Origin: Ahrensia sp. R2A130
Lineage (GTDB): Bacteria > Pseudomonadota > Alphaproteobacteria > Rhizobiales > Rhizobiaceae
Length of the DNA stretch: 64,000 nucleotides
Assembly (NCBI RefSeq): GCF_000179775.1
Contig: NZ_AEEB01000026.1
Coordinates: 62,001-126,000 of the forward strand
Direction of reading: 5' to 3'
Shown one piece after another: positions 1 through 8,238 of this stretch. Both the position numbers and the translations under genes were made by a program. Position 1 is the stretch's first letter; each line of letters starts with the position of its first letter. The notes beneath the pieces are model-generated. The model saw nothing but the letters and a program-made list of their open reading frames with translations. It was not told the DNA's origin and made no database searches.

Positions 1-2
1 CC

Positions 3-551
3 ATGGAAGATGTGAAGGCAGCCATCGAGGCAGACCCGGGCAAGTTGATCTTCGGCTCGTCTGGTCCCGGCGCCATCACCCATCTCACTATGGTGTCGGC
101 GATGGAAGGCCTCGGCGTTTCCGACAAGGTGAAGCATCTGCCGCATAAAGGTTCGGGTCCTGCTATGAAATCCATGGCGGGCGGCATCATTCAGTTCTTC
201 GGTGACACCGAAGTCATGATGTCGAAATACGAGTTGAAGCCACTGGCCGTGTTCTCCGACGCGCGCCTTCCCTCCTTGCCGGATGTTCCCACCGCAACAG
301 AAGTGGGCATCAAACCGCCGCTCAACGAGCTGTACCTTTGGGGCGGTCTGTTTGCACCAAAAGGTCTGCCGGAAGATGTGACGGCAAAGCTCGCCAGCGC
401 TTGCGAAACGGCAGTTGCATCTGACGCGTTTCAGGACTTCGCCAAGAAGACCGGCACGGTCATCAATCAGCGTGGCCCGAAAGAGTTCGACGAGTTCTTC
501 CGCGCACAGTGGGATGCCAACAAAGCGCTCATCAAGGCGGCTGGCCTCTAG
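3..551 (+). CDS. Tripartite tricarboxylate transporter substrate-binding protein (TctC/Bug family), C-terminal part
   Basis: This is the 3' end of a periplasmic solute-binding protein of the TctC (Bug) family; the frame is open to the window edge, so the real start lies upstream and the visible 182 residues are roughly the last 55-60% of a protein that is usually about 320 residues. It would bind a carboxylate and deliver it to the TctA/TctB permease. Family features seen are the loop HLPHKGSGPAM, the stretch around GDTEVMMS, and the typical C-terminal pattern with LFAPKGLP. TctB and TctA follow directly in the same direction, which fixes the assignment. The ligand cannot be read from the sequence. 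Confidence 0.88.
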   Translation: MEDVKAAIEADPGKLIFGSSGPGAITHLTMVSAMEGLGVSDKVKHLPHKGSGPAMKSMAGGIIQFFGDTEVMMSKYELKPLAVFSDARLPSLPDVPTATEVGIKPPLNELYLWGGLFAPKGLPEDVTAKLASACETAVASDAFQDFAKKTGTVINQRGPKEFDEFFRAQWDANKALIKAAGL

Positions 552-575
552 CCGGACCGTTTGAGGGAGACTGAC

Positions 576-1082
576 GTGAGCGACACGTCCAAAAATACTC
601 GGGGGGCGGCTGGTACAGGCCGCCCTCTCGAACCATTAGTTCTTGGTGCGGTGCTTTTCATCGCGCCATTGGTCCTTCTCATCGTTTCGCGTGATGCTGC
701 CTTCGCCGATCTTGGCGGAGCGTTCTCGCCGATGTTCTTCCCCACCATTATCCTGTGGGGCTGGGCCATCACGGCTGGCATTGCGCTTGCTGTAGATTTA
801 ATGCGCCGCACCACCGACGGGCGCGCGCCGATTACTGGCAGTCGCTGGGCACAAATCATCGCGGTCAGCATTGCAATGGCGGTTTTCGTTTTTGCTTTCA
901 CGCGGCTGGGTTTTGTCCTGTCCGGCATCGGGTTCTCATTGGCCGTGCTTTTGATACTCGGTCTGCGAAAGCCGGTGCTGATCGTGTTGTTTTCATTTCT
1001 GGTGCCGGTAGCCCTCTTCGTGATGTTCCATCATATGCTGGGCCTGCCGCTACCGACCTCGCCTTTCTCCTACCGATTCTGA
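576..1082 (+). CDS. TctB-family small permease subunit of tripartite tricarboxylate transporter
   Basis: Small integral membrane subunit that partners with TctA. The protein is about 168 residues with four hydrophobic segments (residues about 20-38, 50-70, 90-108 and 113-145), as is usual for TctB. I chose the GTG at 576 because a good ribosome binding site (GAGGGAG at 563-569) lies six bases upstream; a TTG at 561 is possible in the same frame but has no such site. It lies 24 bases after the binding protein and 7 bases before TctA, so the three genes form one operon. Sequence conservation in TctB is low, so the call rests partly on position. Confidence 0.85.
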   Translation: MSDTSKNTRGAAGTGRPLEPLVLGAVLFIAPLVLLIVSRDAAFADLGGAFSPMFFPTIILWGWAITAGIALAVDLMRRTTDGRAPITGSRWAQIIAVSIAMAVFVFAFTRLGFVLSGIGFSLAVLLILGLRKPVLIVLFSFLVPVALFVMFHHMLGLPLPTSPFSYRF

Positions 1083-1089
1083 ACCCGCC

Positions 1090-2589
1090 ATGCTTGCAGT
1101 CCTTCCGGCAGCCGCCGCCTTGCTCTTCACACTGCAAGGCATTTTGACGCTTGTTGCCGGTACGACGCTTGGCATCATTTTGGGCGCCTTGCCGGGAATA
1201 GGTTCGACCGTAGCCGTCGCCTTGGTTTTGCCGTTTACGCTGACGATGGAACAGGCACCGGCCATTATTTTACTGCTCGCGGTTTACGCAGGCTCGGTTT
1301 ACGGCGGGTCGATTTCCGCGATCCTCATCAACACTCCCGGCACACCGGCAGGCGCTGCTACGGTGCTGGACGGCACCCCTATGGCGCGCGCTGGCAAGGC
1401 AGGCGAGGCGCTTGGATGGGCAACCGTATCGTCGGTTTTCGGCGGTCTGGTTTCCGCAGTTGTCTTGCTAATGGCCGCGCCGCAATTGGCAGCTTTTGCG
1501 CTGCGCTTCGGACCAATCGAAACTTTCGCTCTCATCTGCCTTGGTCTTGTGTGCATCGTAACAGTGTCGAAAGGCTCCGTGGTGAAGGGGCTGACTGCGG
1601 GTGCGCTTGGCATCTTTCTGTCATCTGTCGGTGGCGACCCGATCACCGGCGAAGTGCGTTTCACTTTCGACAATTATCAACTCATCGCAGGTTTCAATCT
1701 GCTTGCGGTCGTTATCGGCATTTTCGCGTTTTCCGAAATCCTGATGCGGATTGCAGATGGCGCTGACGGCGGCGGCGCGCAGGTGGAATTCAACGGACTC
1801 GTGATACCGAGGCTTTCCCAATGGAAAGGCCGTATCTCTACGCTGCTGCGTGGCACCGCCATCGGCAATGTCGTCGGCATCTTGCCCGGTACCGGTTCCG
1901 CCACGGCAGCCTTCATCGCTTATGCGGAAGGCAAGCGATCTTCCCCGCGAGGCGATAAGTTCGGTACCGGCGAACCGGACGGCATTATCGCTGCAGAGAG
2001 CGCGAACAACGCCGTGACGGGTGGTGCACTTGTTCCGACATTGGCGCTGGGCATTCCCGGTGACGTCATCACCGCCGTTATGCTCGCAACCTTCACGCTG
2101 CACGGCATCACGCCCGGTGTGCGCTTGATGGAGGATAACCCGTCGCTCATCGCTGCGATTTTCCTCGGTTTTTTCGTTATCAATATCCTGCTTTTGCCCT
2201 TGGGCATGGTGGTGTCGAAACTGGCGGCACCGCTGCTGCGCATTCGTGAACCGCTGATGCTGGCGTCCATCGGCGTGCTCTGCGTCATCGGTGTCTATTA
2301 TGTGCGCGGCAATCCGTTCGATTTGTTGGTGATGGTGGTTGCCGGTGTCGCCGGCCTGTTCCTGCGCCGCGCGGGTTATCCTATGGCGCCGCTCATCATC
2401 GGCATGGTGTTGGGCCCGGCTTTCGAACTCAGCTTGCGGCAAGGGCTCATCATAACCGATGGCTCCTTCATGGCTTTCCTGACGGACCACCCAATCGCGC
2501 TTTTCCTGTTGGTGCTTACCGCATTGGGGCTGATTATTCCGCTCGTGCGTTCCATTCGTGACCTGCAAAGGGCAAAGACCTCCGCATGA
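1090..2589 (+). CDS. TctA-family large permease subunit of tripartite tricarboxylate transporter
   Basis: Large membrane subunit (499 residues) of the secondary transporter, which imports a carboxylate captured by the TctC-type binding protein, normally driven by an ion gradient. About ten to twelve hydrophobic segments are visible. The family signatures are GALPGIGSTVA near residue 36, YAGSVYGGSISAILINTPG near residue 67 and the second GILPGTGSATAAF motif near residue 260, which mark the two-repeat fold. Length is normal for the family. The stop overlaps the start of the next gene by four bases (ATGA), so the regulator is co-transcribed and probably translationally coupled. Confidence 0.95.
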   Translation: MLAVLPAAAALLFTLQGILTLVAGTTLGIILGALPGIGSTVAVALVLPFTLTMEQAPAIILLLAVYAGSVYGGSISAILINTPGTPAGAATVLDGTPMARAGKAGEALGWATVSSVFGGLVSAVVLLMAAPQLAAFALRFGPIETFALICLGLVCIVTVSKGSVVKGLTAGALGIFLSSVGGDPITGEVRFTFDNYQLIAGFNLLAVVIGIFAFSEILMRIADGADGGGAQVEFNGLVIPRLSQWKGRISTLLRGTAIGNVVGILPGTGSATAAFIAYAEGKRSSPRGDKFGTGEPDGIIAAESANNAVTGGALVPTLALGIPGDVITAVMLATFTLHGITPGVRLMEDNPSLIAAIFLGFFVINILLLPLGMVVSKLAAPLLRIREPLMLASIGVLCVIGVYYVRGNPFDLLVMVVAGVAGLFLRRAGYPMAPLIIGMVLGPAFELSLRQGLIITDGSFMAFLTDHPIALFLLVLTALGLIIPLVRSIRDLQRAKTSA

Positions 2590-3329
2590 CCACAGATGCA
2601 CCTTCCAAAAAGCCCACCGCAACAGACGGCAAGAAAGATCGACCCAGCCTTGCCAAAGGCGTTCGCGACTATCTGCTGAAGCTTCTTGAAAGCGATGAGT
2701 ATGGACCGGGCAGCCCGCTGCCATCTGAACGTGAACTGATCCGTCTTTGCGGCGTATCGCGCCCCGCCGTGCGCGAAGCGATGCAGGCGTTGGAAGCGCG
2801 AGGGCTCGTGGAAATCCGGCATGGTGGCCGCGCAAAGGTCAGCGAACCAACGCCGGATACTGTGGTTGGCCAATTGGCTGAAACGATCCGACATCTGTTG
2901 GTCACATCACCTGCCAGCCTCGACCACCTGAAAGACGCACGGCTTGAATTTGAATGCGGGTCTGCCGCTCGTGCTGCAAAAGATGCAGATGCAGATGATA
3001 TCGTAAGACTGTCAGCGATCATCGACCAGCAGGCTTCTGTCCATGACGATACCGCGGCATTTCTGGCCCACGACCGTGCGTTTCATCGGGCACTTGCCAA
3101 CATTGCCGACAACCCGATTTATGGTGCTGTAAGCGAAGCGCTCTTCGCGTGGATGCAGGATTTTCACGCCGACGTTGTCATTCAGCCCGGCCGCGAAGCG
3201 CTTACCATCGAAGAGCACCGCGATATCCTGCGCGCCGTTGAGCAAGGCTCTTCTGCCAAGGCGAGCCGCGCCATGCGCGACCACCTCACCCGCGCCAACC
3301 CGCTCTACCACCGCACCAACAAGCGCTGA
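2586..3329 (+). CDS. GntR-family transcriptional regulator, FadR/FCD type
   Basis: DNA-binding regulator of 247 residues. An N-terminal winged helix-turn-helix (about residues 22-90, with GSPLPSERELIRLCGVSRPAVREAMQ split by the usual pattern) is followed by an all-helical FCD ligand domain (about 110-235) that contains the expected Asp and His metal/ligand residues, including AHDRAFHRALA. It is the last gene of the Tct operon and overlaps TctA by four bases. The best candidate binding sites are two FadR-like operators just downstream (3376-3405), so the protein may control the TAXI transporter that follows and possibly its own operon. The effector is unknown; a carboxylate is a reasonable guess. 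Confidence 0.92.
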   Translation: MTTDAPSKKPTATDGKKDRPSLAKGVRDYLLKLLESDEYGPGSPLPSERELIRLCGVSRPAVREAMQALEARGLVEIRHGGRAKVSEPTPDTVVGQLAETIRHLLVTSPASLDHLKDARLEFECGSAARAAKDADADDIVRLSAIIDQQASVHDDTAAFLAHDRAFHRALANIADNPIYGAVSEALFAWMQDFHADVVIQPGREALTIEEHRDILRAVEQGSSAKASRAMRDHLTRANPLYHRTNKR

Positions 3330-3354
3330 ACATCGACTAGCCAACGGCTGTCGC

Positions 3355-3383
3355 TTGACAAGCACGTTCGATTCAACTGGTAT
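3355..3383 (+). promoter_or_regulatory. Candidate sigma-70 promoter of the TAXI transporter operon
   Basis: A perfect TTGACA (3355-3360) is followed after 17 bases by TGGTAT (3378-3383), a weak -10 that lies inside the first operator half. Spacing is ideal and the start codon of the binding protein is 160 bases downstream. The -10 assignment is inferred. Confidence 0.5.
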
Positions 3384-3419
3384 GACCAGTACTGGTAAGA
3401 CCAGTTGAATCGAACGTGC
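3362..3419 (+). promoter_or_regulatory. Tandem FadR/GntR-type operators inside a long perfect inverted repeat
   Basis: Positions 3376-3390 read ACTGGTATGACCAGT and 3391-3405 read ACTGGTAAGACCAGT. Each is a perfect six-base inverted repeat around three bases, close to the FadR-type consensus core TGGTNNNACCA. They sit head to tail with no gap, and the whole block is framed by 20-bp perfect inverted arms (3362-3381 and 3400-3419). The block overlaps the presumed -10 of the TAXI promoter, so binding should repress. The GntR protein encoded just upstream is the obvious candidate regulator; this pairing is inference. Confidence 0.8.
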
Positions 3420-3542
3420 ACCGGCCTGGCCGGACCGGAAACAAATGAGGAATGAGATGAGGCTGAACAGCGTGATCTCTTTCAACTCTGGTGGCACAGC
3501 CGGTTGATTTTATGGCCCATCGCGGCCTTTGGGAGGTATCAC

Positions 3543-4523
3543 ATGAAGCATTTCGCAAAGGGCGCGCTCGCGGCCCTCGCCCTGACCACAGCAATCGCTG
3601 CTGCTCCGGCATCAGCGCAGGACAAGGCCTACACCGTTTCCGCCGGTTCCATTTCCGGTAGCTGGTTCGCCATCGTGACCACGATGTTCGAGACTTATCG
3701 CAACAATATCGATGGATTGACCTACACCACCGTTCCCGGTGGTTCCGTTGCCAACCCGATTTCCGTCGGTGGCGGCCAGTCGCAGTTCGGCATGTCCTAC
3801 TCGACCAACCTGTTTGCAGCTGCCCGTGGCGATGCGCCCTACAAGGCGAAGATCGACAACGTTCGTGCCATCGCGAACACCGGCCTGTCCGCCTACATGC
3901 ACATCTATGTCGACAAGAAGCTTGGCGTCACATCCATCCGGGAAATCGCCGACAAGAACATCGCGCTGAAGGTCGACACCGGCCCGCGTGGTGGTGGCGG
4001 TGAACTCGCTGCCGGTCGCGTGTTGGCAGCCCATGGCTCGTCCTACGACCAGATCAAGGAACGTGGCGGCTCGATCACCTATTCGCCTTACCGCGAAGCG
4101 ATGGACCGCGTGAACGACAAGCAGATCGACGCCTTCCTGAACGATGATATTCCCGGTGCACCGCTGTTTGCAGAATTTGCCGCCAAGGAAGACATCCTTC
4201 TGCTGGCTCAGGAGCCTGCCGCCATCAAAGAGATGGAAGAGAAATACGGCTACGTGCCCGGCGTTATTCCTGCTGGAACTTATGAAGGCCAGACCGGCGA
4301 TATTGCCACGACCTATCAGACGCCACTTTTCATCACCCGTGCCGATACGGATGAAGAGGTCGTCTATCAGATGACCAAACTGTTGTTTGAAAAGAAGGAC
4401 GAGCTGGTCACCGGCCACAACGCCTTCAAGGCGCTGGACATCAACAAGGCGGCAACCGGTCTTACCATTCCGTTGCATCCCGGTGCCGAACGCTACTACC
4501 GCGAGGTCGGCGTTCTCAAATAG
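3543..4523 (+). CDS. TAXI family TRAP transporter solute-binding protein
   Basis: Periplasmic binding protein of 326 residues that captures a solute for the fused TRAP permease encoded next. The ATG at 3543 is preceded by GGAGG at 3532-3536 and begins a clear Sec signal peptide (basic start, hydrophobic ALAALALTTAIAAA, cleavage near ASA-QD). The start of the mature protein (VSAGSISGSWFA) and the segment with GGSVANPISVGGGQSQFGMSYS are the conserved ligand region of the TAXI family. Length is normal. It is preceded by tandem FadR-like operators and followed by a strong hairpin terminator before the permease gene. The ligand is not known; characterised TAXI proteins include glutamate or carboxylate binders. 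Confidence 0.92.
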   Translation: MKHFAKGALAALALTTAIAAAPASAQDKAYTVSAGSISGSWFAIVTTMFETYRNNIDGLTYTTVPGGSVANPISVGGGQSQFGMSYSTNLFAAARGDAPYKAKIDNVRAIANTGLSAYMHIYVDKKLGVTSIREIADKNIALKVDTGPRGGGGELAAGRVLAAHGSSYDQIKERGGSITYSPYREAMDRVNDKQIDAFLNDDIPGAPLFAEFAAKEDILLLAQEPAAIKEMEEKYGYVPGVIPAGTYEGQTGDIATTYQTPLFITRADTDEEVVYQMTKLLFEKKDELVTGHNAFKALDINKAATGLTIPLHPGAERYYREVGVLK

Positions 4524-4540
4524 GTCTCTCCCGGACGAAA

Positions 4541-4574
4541 GGGGTGGGTGTACACACATCCACCCCGATTTTTT
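4541..4574 (+). terminator. Rho-independent terminator or attenuator between TAXI binding protein and permease
   Basis: GGGGTGGGTGT (4541-4551) pairs with ACATCCACCCC (4556-4566), one G-T wobble, loop of four, followed by a run of six T. It lies 18 bases after the binding-protein stop and 40 bases before the permease. Partial read-through would give more binding protein than permease, a common arrangement in such transporters. Confidence 0.85.
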
Positions 4575-4614
4575 GGCGAACGACGAACTCAGATGACGAG
4601 AACGGGTGGGCCTG

Positions 4615-6510
4615 ATGGCAGTTGAAGTCAGCGGACAGCGCGCACTAACGGGCGTTCACAATCACATTTTGCGGGCCGTCGCGCTCGTGGTCATCTTCTA
4701 CCACCTCTACACCGTGCAGTTCGGCCAGCCGCAGGTGCTGATGTTCCGCTCACTGCATGTGGCCATGTATACGGCGCTCGCCTTCCTTGCGTATGGCACT
4801 TGGAAGAGCGCAACCCAGACCCGCATTCCATGGTACGACTACGGCCTCGCCATTCTGGCCTTCGCGCCCGCCGTGTTGATGATCATCGACTACGAGCGCA
4901 TCTCCACCCGCTACCCCTATGTCGAACCCCTTACGACCGTTGATTGGGTCGTTGGCCTGATCGCCATGCTTTTGGCAGCAGAAGCCTGCCGCCGTGCACT
5001 TGGGCTAACACTAACGCTCATGCTTGCCTTCTTCGTAGGACACGCGATGCTTGGCCCGTATTTTCCCGGCGTGTTGAACCAACCTGCCATCGGCCTTGAG
5101 CGCTTGATTGACCACACCTTCATGACGACTGCCGGTCTCTACGGTTCGCTCACCGGCCTGTCGGCTACCTATGTGCTGATGTTCGTGCTGTTCGGCGCAA
5201 TTTTGGATTGCGCGCAAGGCGGCAAGTTCTTCATGAATGTGTCGGCCCTGCTGGCCGGTCGCCTGAAGGGTGGTTCCGGCAAGGTTGCCGTCTTTGCCAG
5301 CGGCATGTTCGGCTCGATCTCGGGCTCAGCCGTGGCCAATGTTTATGCTACCGGCTCGTTCACCATTCCGCTGATGATCCGCACCGGCTTTAAGCCTCGC
5401 TTTGCAGCGGCCATCGAAGCGATTGCATCTTCCAGCGGTCAGCTCGTCCCGCCTATTATGGGATCTGCTGCATTCCTCATCGCGGACTTCACCGGCGTGC
5501 CTTACATTGACGTGGTGAAGGCCGCTGTTATTCCCGCGTTTCTCTATCTCTTTGCCGTTTACATGATGGTGCATTTTGAGGCGGCGAAATACGCGATACC
5601 GGCCATGGGTGATGGCATCATCGCCGAAGCAAAGCGCGACTTTGTAAAATATGTCCATCTGGGCATTCCGCTGGTGGTGATTGTTTATCTGCTGATTGAA
5701 GGCCGCTCGCCTTACAACGCCGCTTATTGGGGCATCGTTTCCACCATCGTTCTGGCGCAAATTTTCCCCGCTACCCGCATGACGTTAAAGGGCGTGCTGG
5801 ACGCGTTTGAAACCGGTGGGCGTATTATTATTCCCATCGCCATGTCGTTGTTTGTGGCAGCGATGATCATCTCCACCATCGAACTCACCGGTCTTGGCCT
5901 CCGCTTCACGGCTTTGCTGCTGTCGGTGACCAACGGCGAACTCTACATCACACTGGCGCTCGTCATGTTGTCCTGCATCGTATTGGGCATGGGCCTGCCC
6001 ACGGCTGCTGCGTATATTATCGTGGCAATTTTCGCTGCACCCGCGCTGATCAAACTCGGTATTTCGCCGCTCTCAGCGCATCTGTTCGTCTTCTACTACG
6101 CCATCGTGTCTGCCATTACGCCACCTATAGCGGTGGCCGCTTATGCGGCGGGGTCGATTGCGGGAGACAAGAACCTGCAGGCGGTCGGCTTCACCGCGAT
6201 GCGGTTGGGCGTTGCTGTCTATCTGGTGCCGTTCATCTTTATCGCTACGCCAGCATTGTTGTTGGAAGGCACATGGCCGCAAGTTGTTCAGGCATCAATC
6301 ACGGCGACGATAGGCATCATTGCGCTCGCAGCTGCGGCGCAGGGCTACATTGCAGCGCCAGCAAACGCGCTTATTCGCGTCTTGCTGGCAGCATGCGCTG
6401 TATTGTTGCTAATGGGTGGCAACTTTACGGACCTGATAGGGCTGGCGCTGTTCATAGCAATTTTTGCCTATCAGCGCTTGCGGCCAAAGGCTGAACCAGC
6501 AACCGCCTAG
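4615..6510 (+). CDS. TRAP transporter permease, fused 4TM/12TM protein (TAXI type)
   Basis: Fused membrane component of a TRAP transporter, about 631 residues, combining the small (DctQ-like) and large (DctM-like) permeases as is typical for TAXI systems. The first third holds about five hydrophobic segments, the rest the DctM-like domain with the conserved GSISGSAVANVYATGSFTIP stretch near residue 245, the matching PPIMGSAAFLIAD motif, and GMGLPTAAAYIIVA near residue 460. I prefer the ATG at 4615 because GGTGGG lies just upstream; a GTG at 4606 in the same frame is the alternative. It works with the binding protein encoded upstream to import an unknown solute using an ion gradient. Confidence 0.92.
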   Translation: MAVEVSGQRALTGVHNHILRAVALVVIFYHLYTVQFGQPQVLMFRSLHVAMYTALAFLAYGTWKSATQTRIPWYDYGLAILAFAPAVLMIIDYERISTRYPYVEPLTTVDWVVGLIAMLLAAEACRRALGLTLTLMLAFFVGHAMLGPYFPGVLNQPAIGLERLIDHTFMTTAGLYGSLTGLSATYVLMFVLFGAILDCAQGGKFFMNVSALLAGRLKGGSGKVAVFASGMFGSISGSAVANVYATGSFTIPLMIRTGFKPRFAAAIEAIASSSGQLVPPIMGSAAFLIADFTGVPYIDVVKAAVIPAFLYLFAVYMMVHFEAAKYAIPAMGDGIIAEAKRDFVKYVHLGIPLVVIVYLLIEGRSPYNAAYWGIVSTIVLAQIFPATRMTLKGVLDAFETGGRIIIPIAMSLFVAAMIISTIELTGLGLRFTALLLSVTNGELYITLALVMLSCIVLGMGLPTAAAYIIVAIFAAPALIKLGISPLSAHLFVFYYAIVSAITPPIAVAAYAAGSIAGDKNLQAVGFTAMRLGVAVYLVPFIFIATPALLLEGTWPQVVQASITATIGIIALAAAAQGYIAAPANALIRVLLAACAVLLLMGGNFTDLIGLALFIAIFAYQRLRPKAEPATA

Positions 6511-7286
6511 GCAGTGCGCTTCAGGAAGCCATCGGGTGCAACAGAGATCAGCAAGCGGTCATCCCAGCTTTTGTCGATCTCGAAATCGGAACGGTCCTTG
6601 ATCCACTCGTGAACGGCGGTCTTCGGGTTGTCGCCCACGTCCCATGGGCGATCATCAAAGAAGCCCTTGGGCAAATCTTCCACGAACGTGTCAAACACCA
6701 CGCAGTAAGAACCGACTGAGGTAAGCTCGGCATAGGCTTGCAACTCGCCCAACACGTGGTCGTGGCTGTGCATGGAGTCGAGGAACACCATCACGCGGTT
6801 AAAGTCCTTCGCGTAGGTGCGGACGTTTTCCACCATGTCTTCGGCAATGGCCGAGCCCTGCATCATTTCGATATAGCTGGCATATGGATGTGCCTCGATG
6901 GCCTCGCGGTTATGGTCGCGAATATCGATATCGATGCCTAAAACTTTGCGCTTGGATTCACCGGGAACCAACGGCTCACCTGTTTCCATGGCGTCAGCCA
7001 GATCAAGCGCCCCGAGCATCAGAGCCGTCTGGATGAGCGAGCCGCCATGGGCGATACCGGTTTCGATCACCAGGTCTGGTTTGATCTCCCAGATCAGTTC
7101 CTGTGCGGCAACCATGTCCTGCGGAAACTGAATAATCGGGCGGCCCAACGACGTGAAATTATACATGTATTTCGAGCGCATCGCTTCAGTTGCAAAGCTG
7201 TTAGCGATGGCTTTGAAATCATCATTCTTGCCCTGCTCGACAATACGGTCGCGGCATTCCTGCTCAAATTCTGTAATGGGGTTCAT
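6507..7286 (-). CDS. CmcI-like (cephalosporin hydroxylase family) SAM-dependent methyltransferase
   Basis: Protein of 259 residues of the family named after CmcI and rhamnosyl O-methyltransferases. The nucleotide-binding motif is in DLVIETGIAHGGS near residue 70, and the acidic-metal region is seen in VMVFLDSMHSHDHVLGEL near residue 160, both typical of the family. Members methylate sugars or small hydroxylated molecules and many sit in polysaccharide clusters. It converges with the TRAP permease (four-base overlap of stops) and is divergent from the epimerase at 7333, leaving under 50 bases for two promoters. The substrate is unknown; sugar methylation is suggested by the epimerase and GalE nearby, but this is inference. 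Confidence 0.8.
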   Translation of the reverse strand: MNPITEFEQECRDRIVEQGKNDDFKAIANSFATEAMRSKYMYNFTSLGRPIIQFPQDMVAAQELIWEIKPDLVIETGIAHGGSLIQTALMLGALDLADAMETGEPLVPGESKRKVLGIDIDIRDHNREAIEAHPYASYIEMMQGSAIAEDMVENVRTYAKDFNRVMVFLDSMHSHDHVLGELQAYAELTSVGSYCVVFDTFVEDLPKGFFDDRPWDVGDNPKTAVHEWIKDRSDFEIDKSWDDRLLISVAPDGFLKRTA

Positions 7287-7332
7287 GTGACTTTACCTTT
7301 ACAAGTTCCAGCGCGTGCGGCAGGCCCGACGG

Positions 7333-8238
7333 ATGGCTGATAAAATGGCTCCACCCTCGACCCGCATTATGTTGACGGGCGCAAGCGGCGCGCTCGGCGC
7401 TTACGTAAAGCAGCATTTGCTGGAACACAATTCCGATCTTGGCAACGATGTAAGTCTCACTTGCATAACTCGACAACCATTGAGCGGGCATGATGTTGCT
7501 GCCGATCTGTTGGACACAGACGCAATGGCTGCGCTGGTGGAACAAATGAAGCCCGATGCCGTCATTCATCTGGCATGGGAAACCACCCACGGCAGTTATT
7601 GGACCGACCCTATCAACAGCTCATGGGCTGACGCTTCCATCGCATTGGCAAAAGCCGTCACTCGACATGGCGGCTGGTTCGGTTTTGCAGGAACTTGCGC
7701 GGAATACGAATGGGGCGAGGAACGGTTGAATGTGATGACGACACCAGCTCGGCCTGCCACGCTTTACGGACGTGAAAAACTGCGCGTCACGCAAGCGCTG
7801 GAGGAGATGAAGAATACATTCGCCGGACGCATCTTCTTCCCTTTCAGCGAGAAGGAAAACGAGAACCGTATAACCTCGGTTCTGCTGCGGAAACTCACCG
7901 CTAACGAACCGCTACACCTTCGCGCTGGTGATGCGTGGCGCGACATCGCTCATGCTGACGATATCGCCGCGTCCATGGTTGCAGCCTGTTTTGCGGGGCT
8001 AACAGGCACCCATAATCTGGCAACTGGCAAACCCACCCATATGGGCGAATTCTTGCGAAGCATTGCGGTGCGCTTCGGTAAGAAAGACCTCGTTACCTGG
8101 GACGATTGGGAAACCGGTTCAGCTGGCGCAACGGAGCCGCGCCATCTGGTGGCGAAGGTCCAACCGGTCGATGGTGTCTTGCCCGTCGCCTGCGACTTGA
8201 ACGCCGGGATCGACCGTTTCCTCGAAGGCCAACTTTAA
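7333..8238 (+). CDS. NAD(P)-dependent epimerase/dehydratase family protein
   Basis: Extended short-chain dehydrogenase of about 301 residues. The Rossmann motif is LTGASGALGAY near the N terminus; the catalytic Tyr-Lys pair is in TLYGREKLR and the upstream Thr/Ser region in FAGTCAEYEWG. Such enzymes act on nucleotide sugars. I chose the ATG at 7333, which has CAGG eight bases upstream; ATG codons at 7345 or 7369 would only shorten the tail before the Rossmann fold. It is divergent from the CmcI-like methyltransferase and its stop overlaps the HyuA-like gene on the other strand by four bases. Confidence 0.82.
   Translation: MADKMAPPSTRIMLTGASGALGAYVKQHLLEHNSDLGNDVSLTCITRQPLSGHDVAADLLDTDAMAALVEQMKPDAVIHLAWETTHGSYWTDPINSSWADASIALAKAVTRHGGWFGFAGTCAEYEWGEERLNVMTTPARPATLYGREKLRVTQALEEMKNTFAGRIFFPFSEKENENRITSVLLRKLTANEPLHLRAGDAWRDIAHADDIAASMVAACFAGLTGTHNLATGKPTHMGEFLRSIAVRFGKKDLVTWDDWETGSAGATEPRHLVAKVQPVDGVLPVACDLNAGIDRFLEGQL

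Noticed and set aside
1621-2835. 404-codon open frame on the minus strand
   Set aside because: Antisense to TctA and the GntR gene; composition rich in His, Arg and Gln with no family resemblance.
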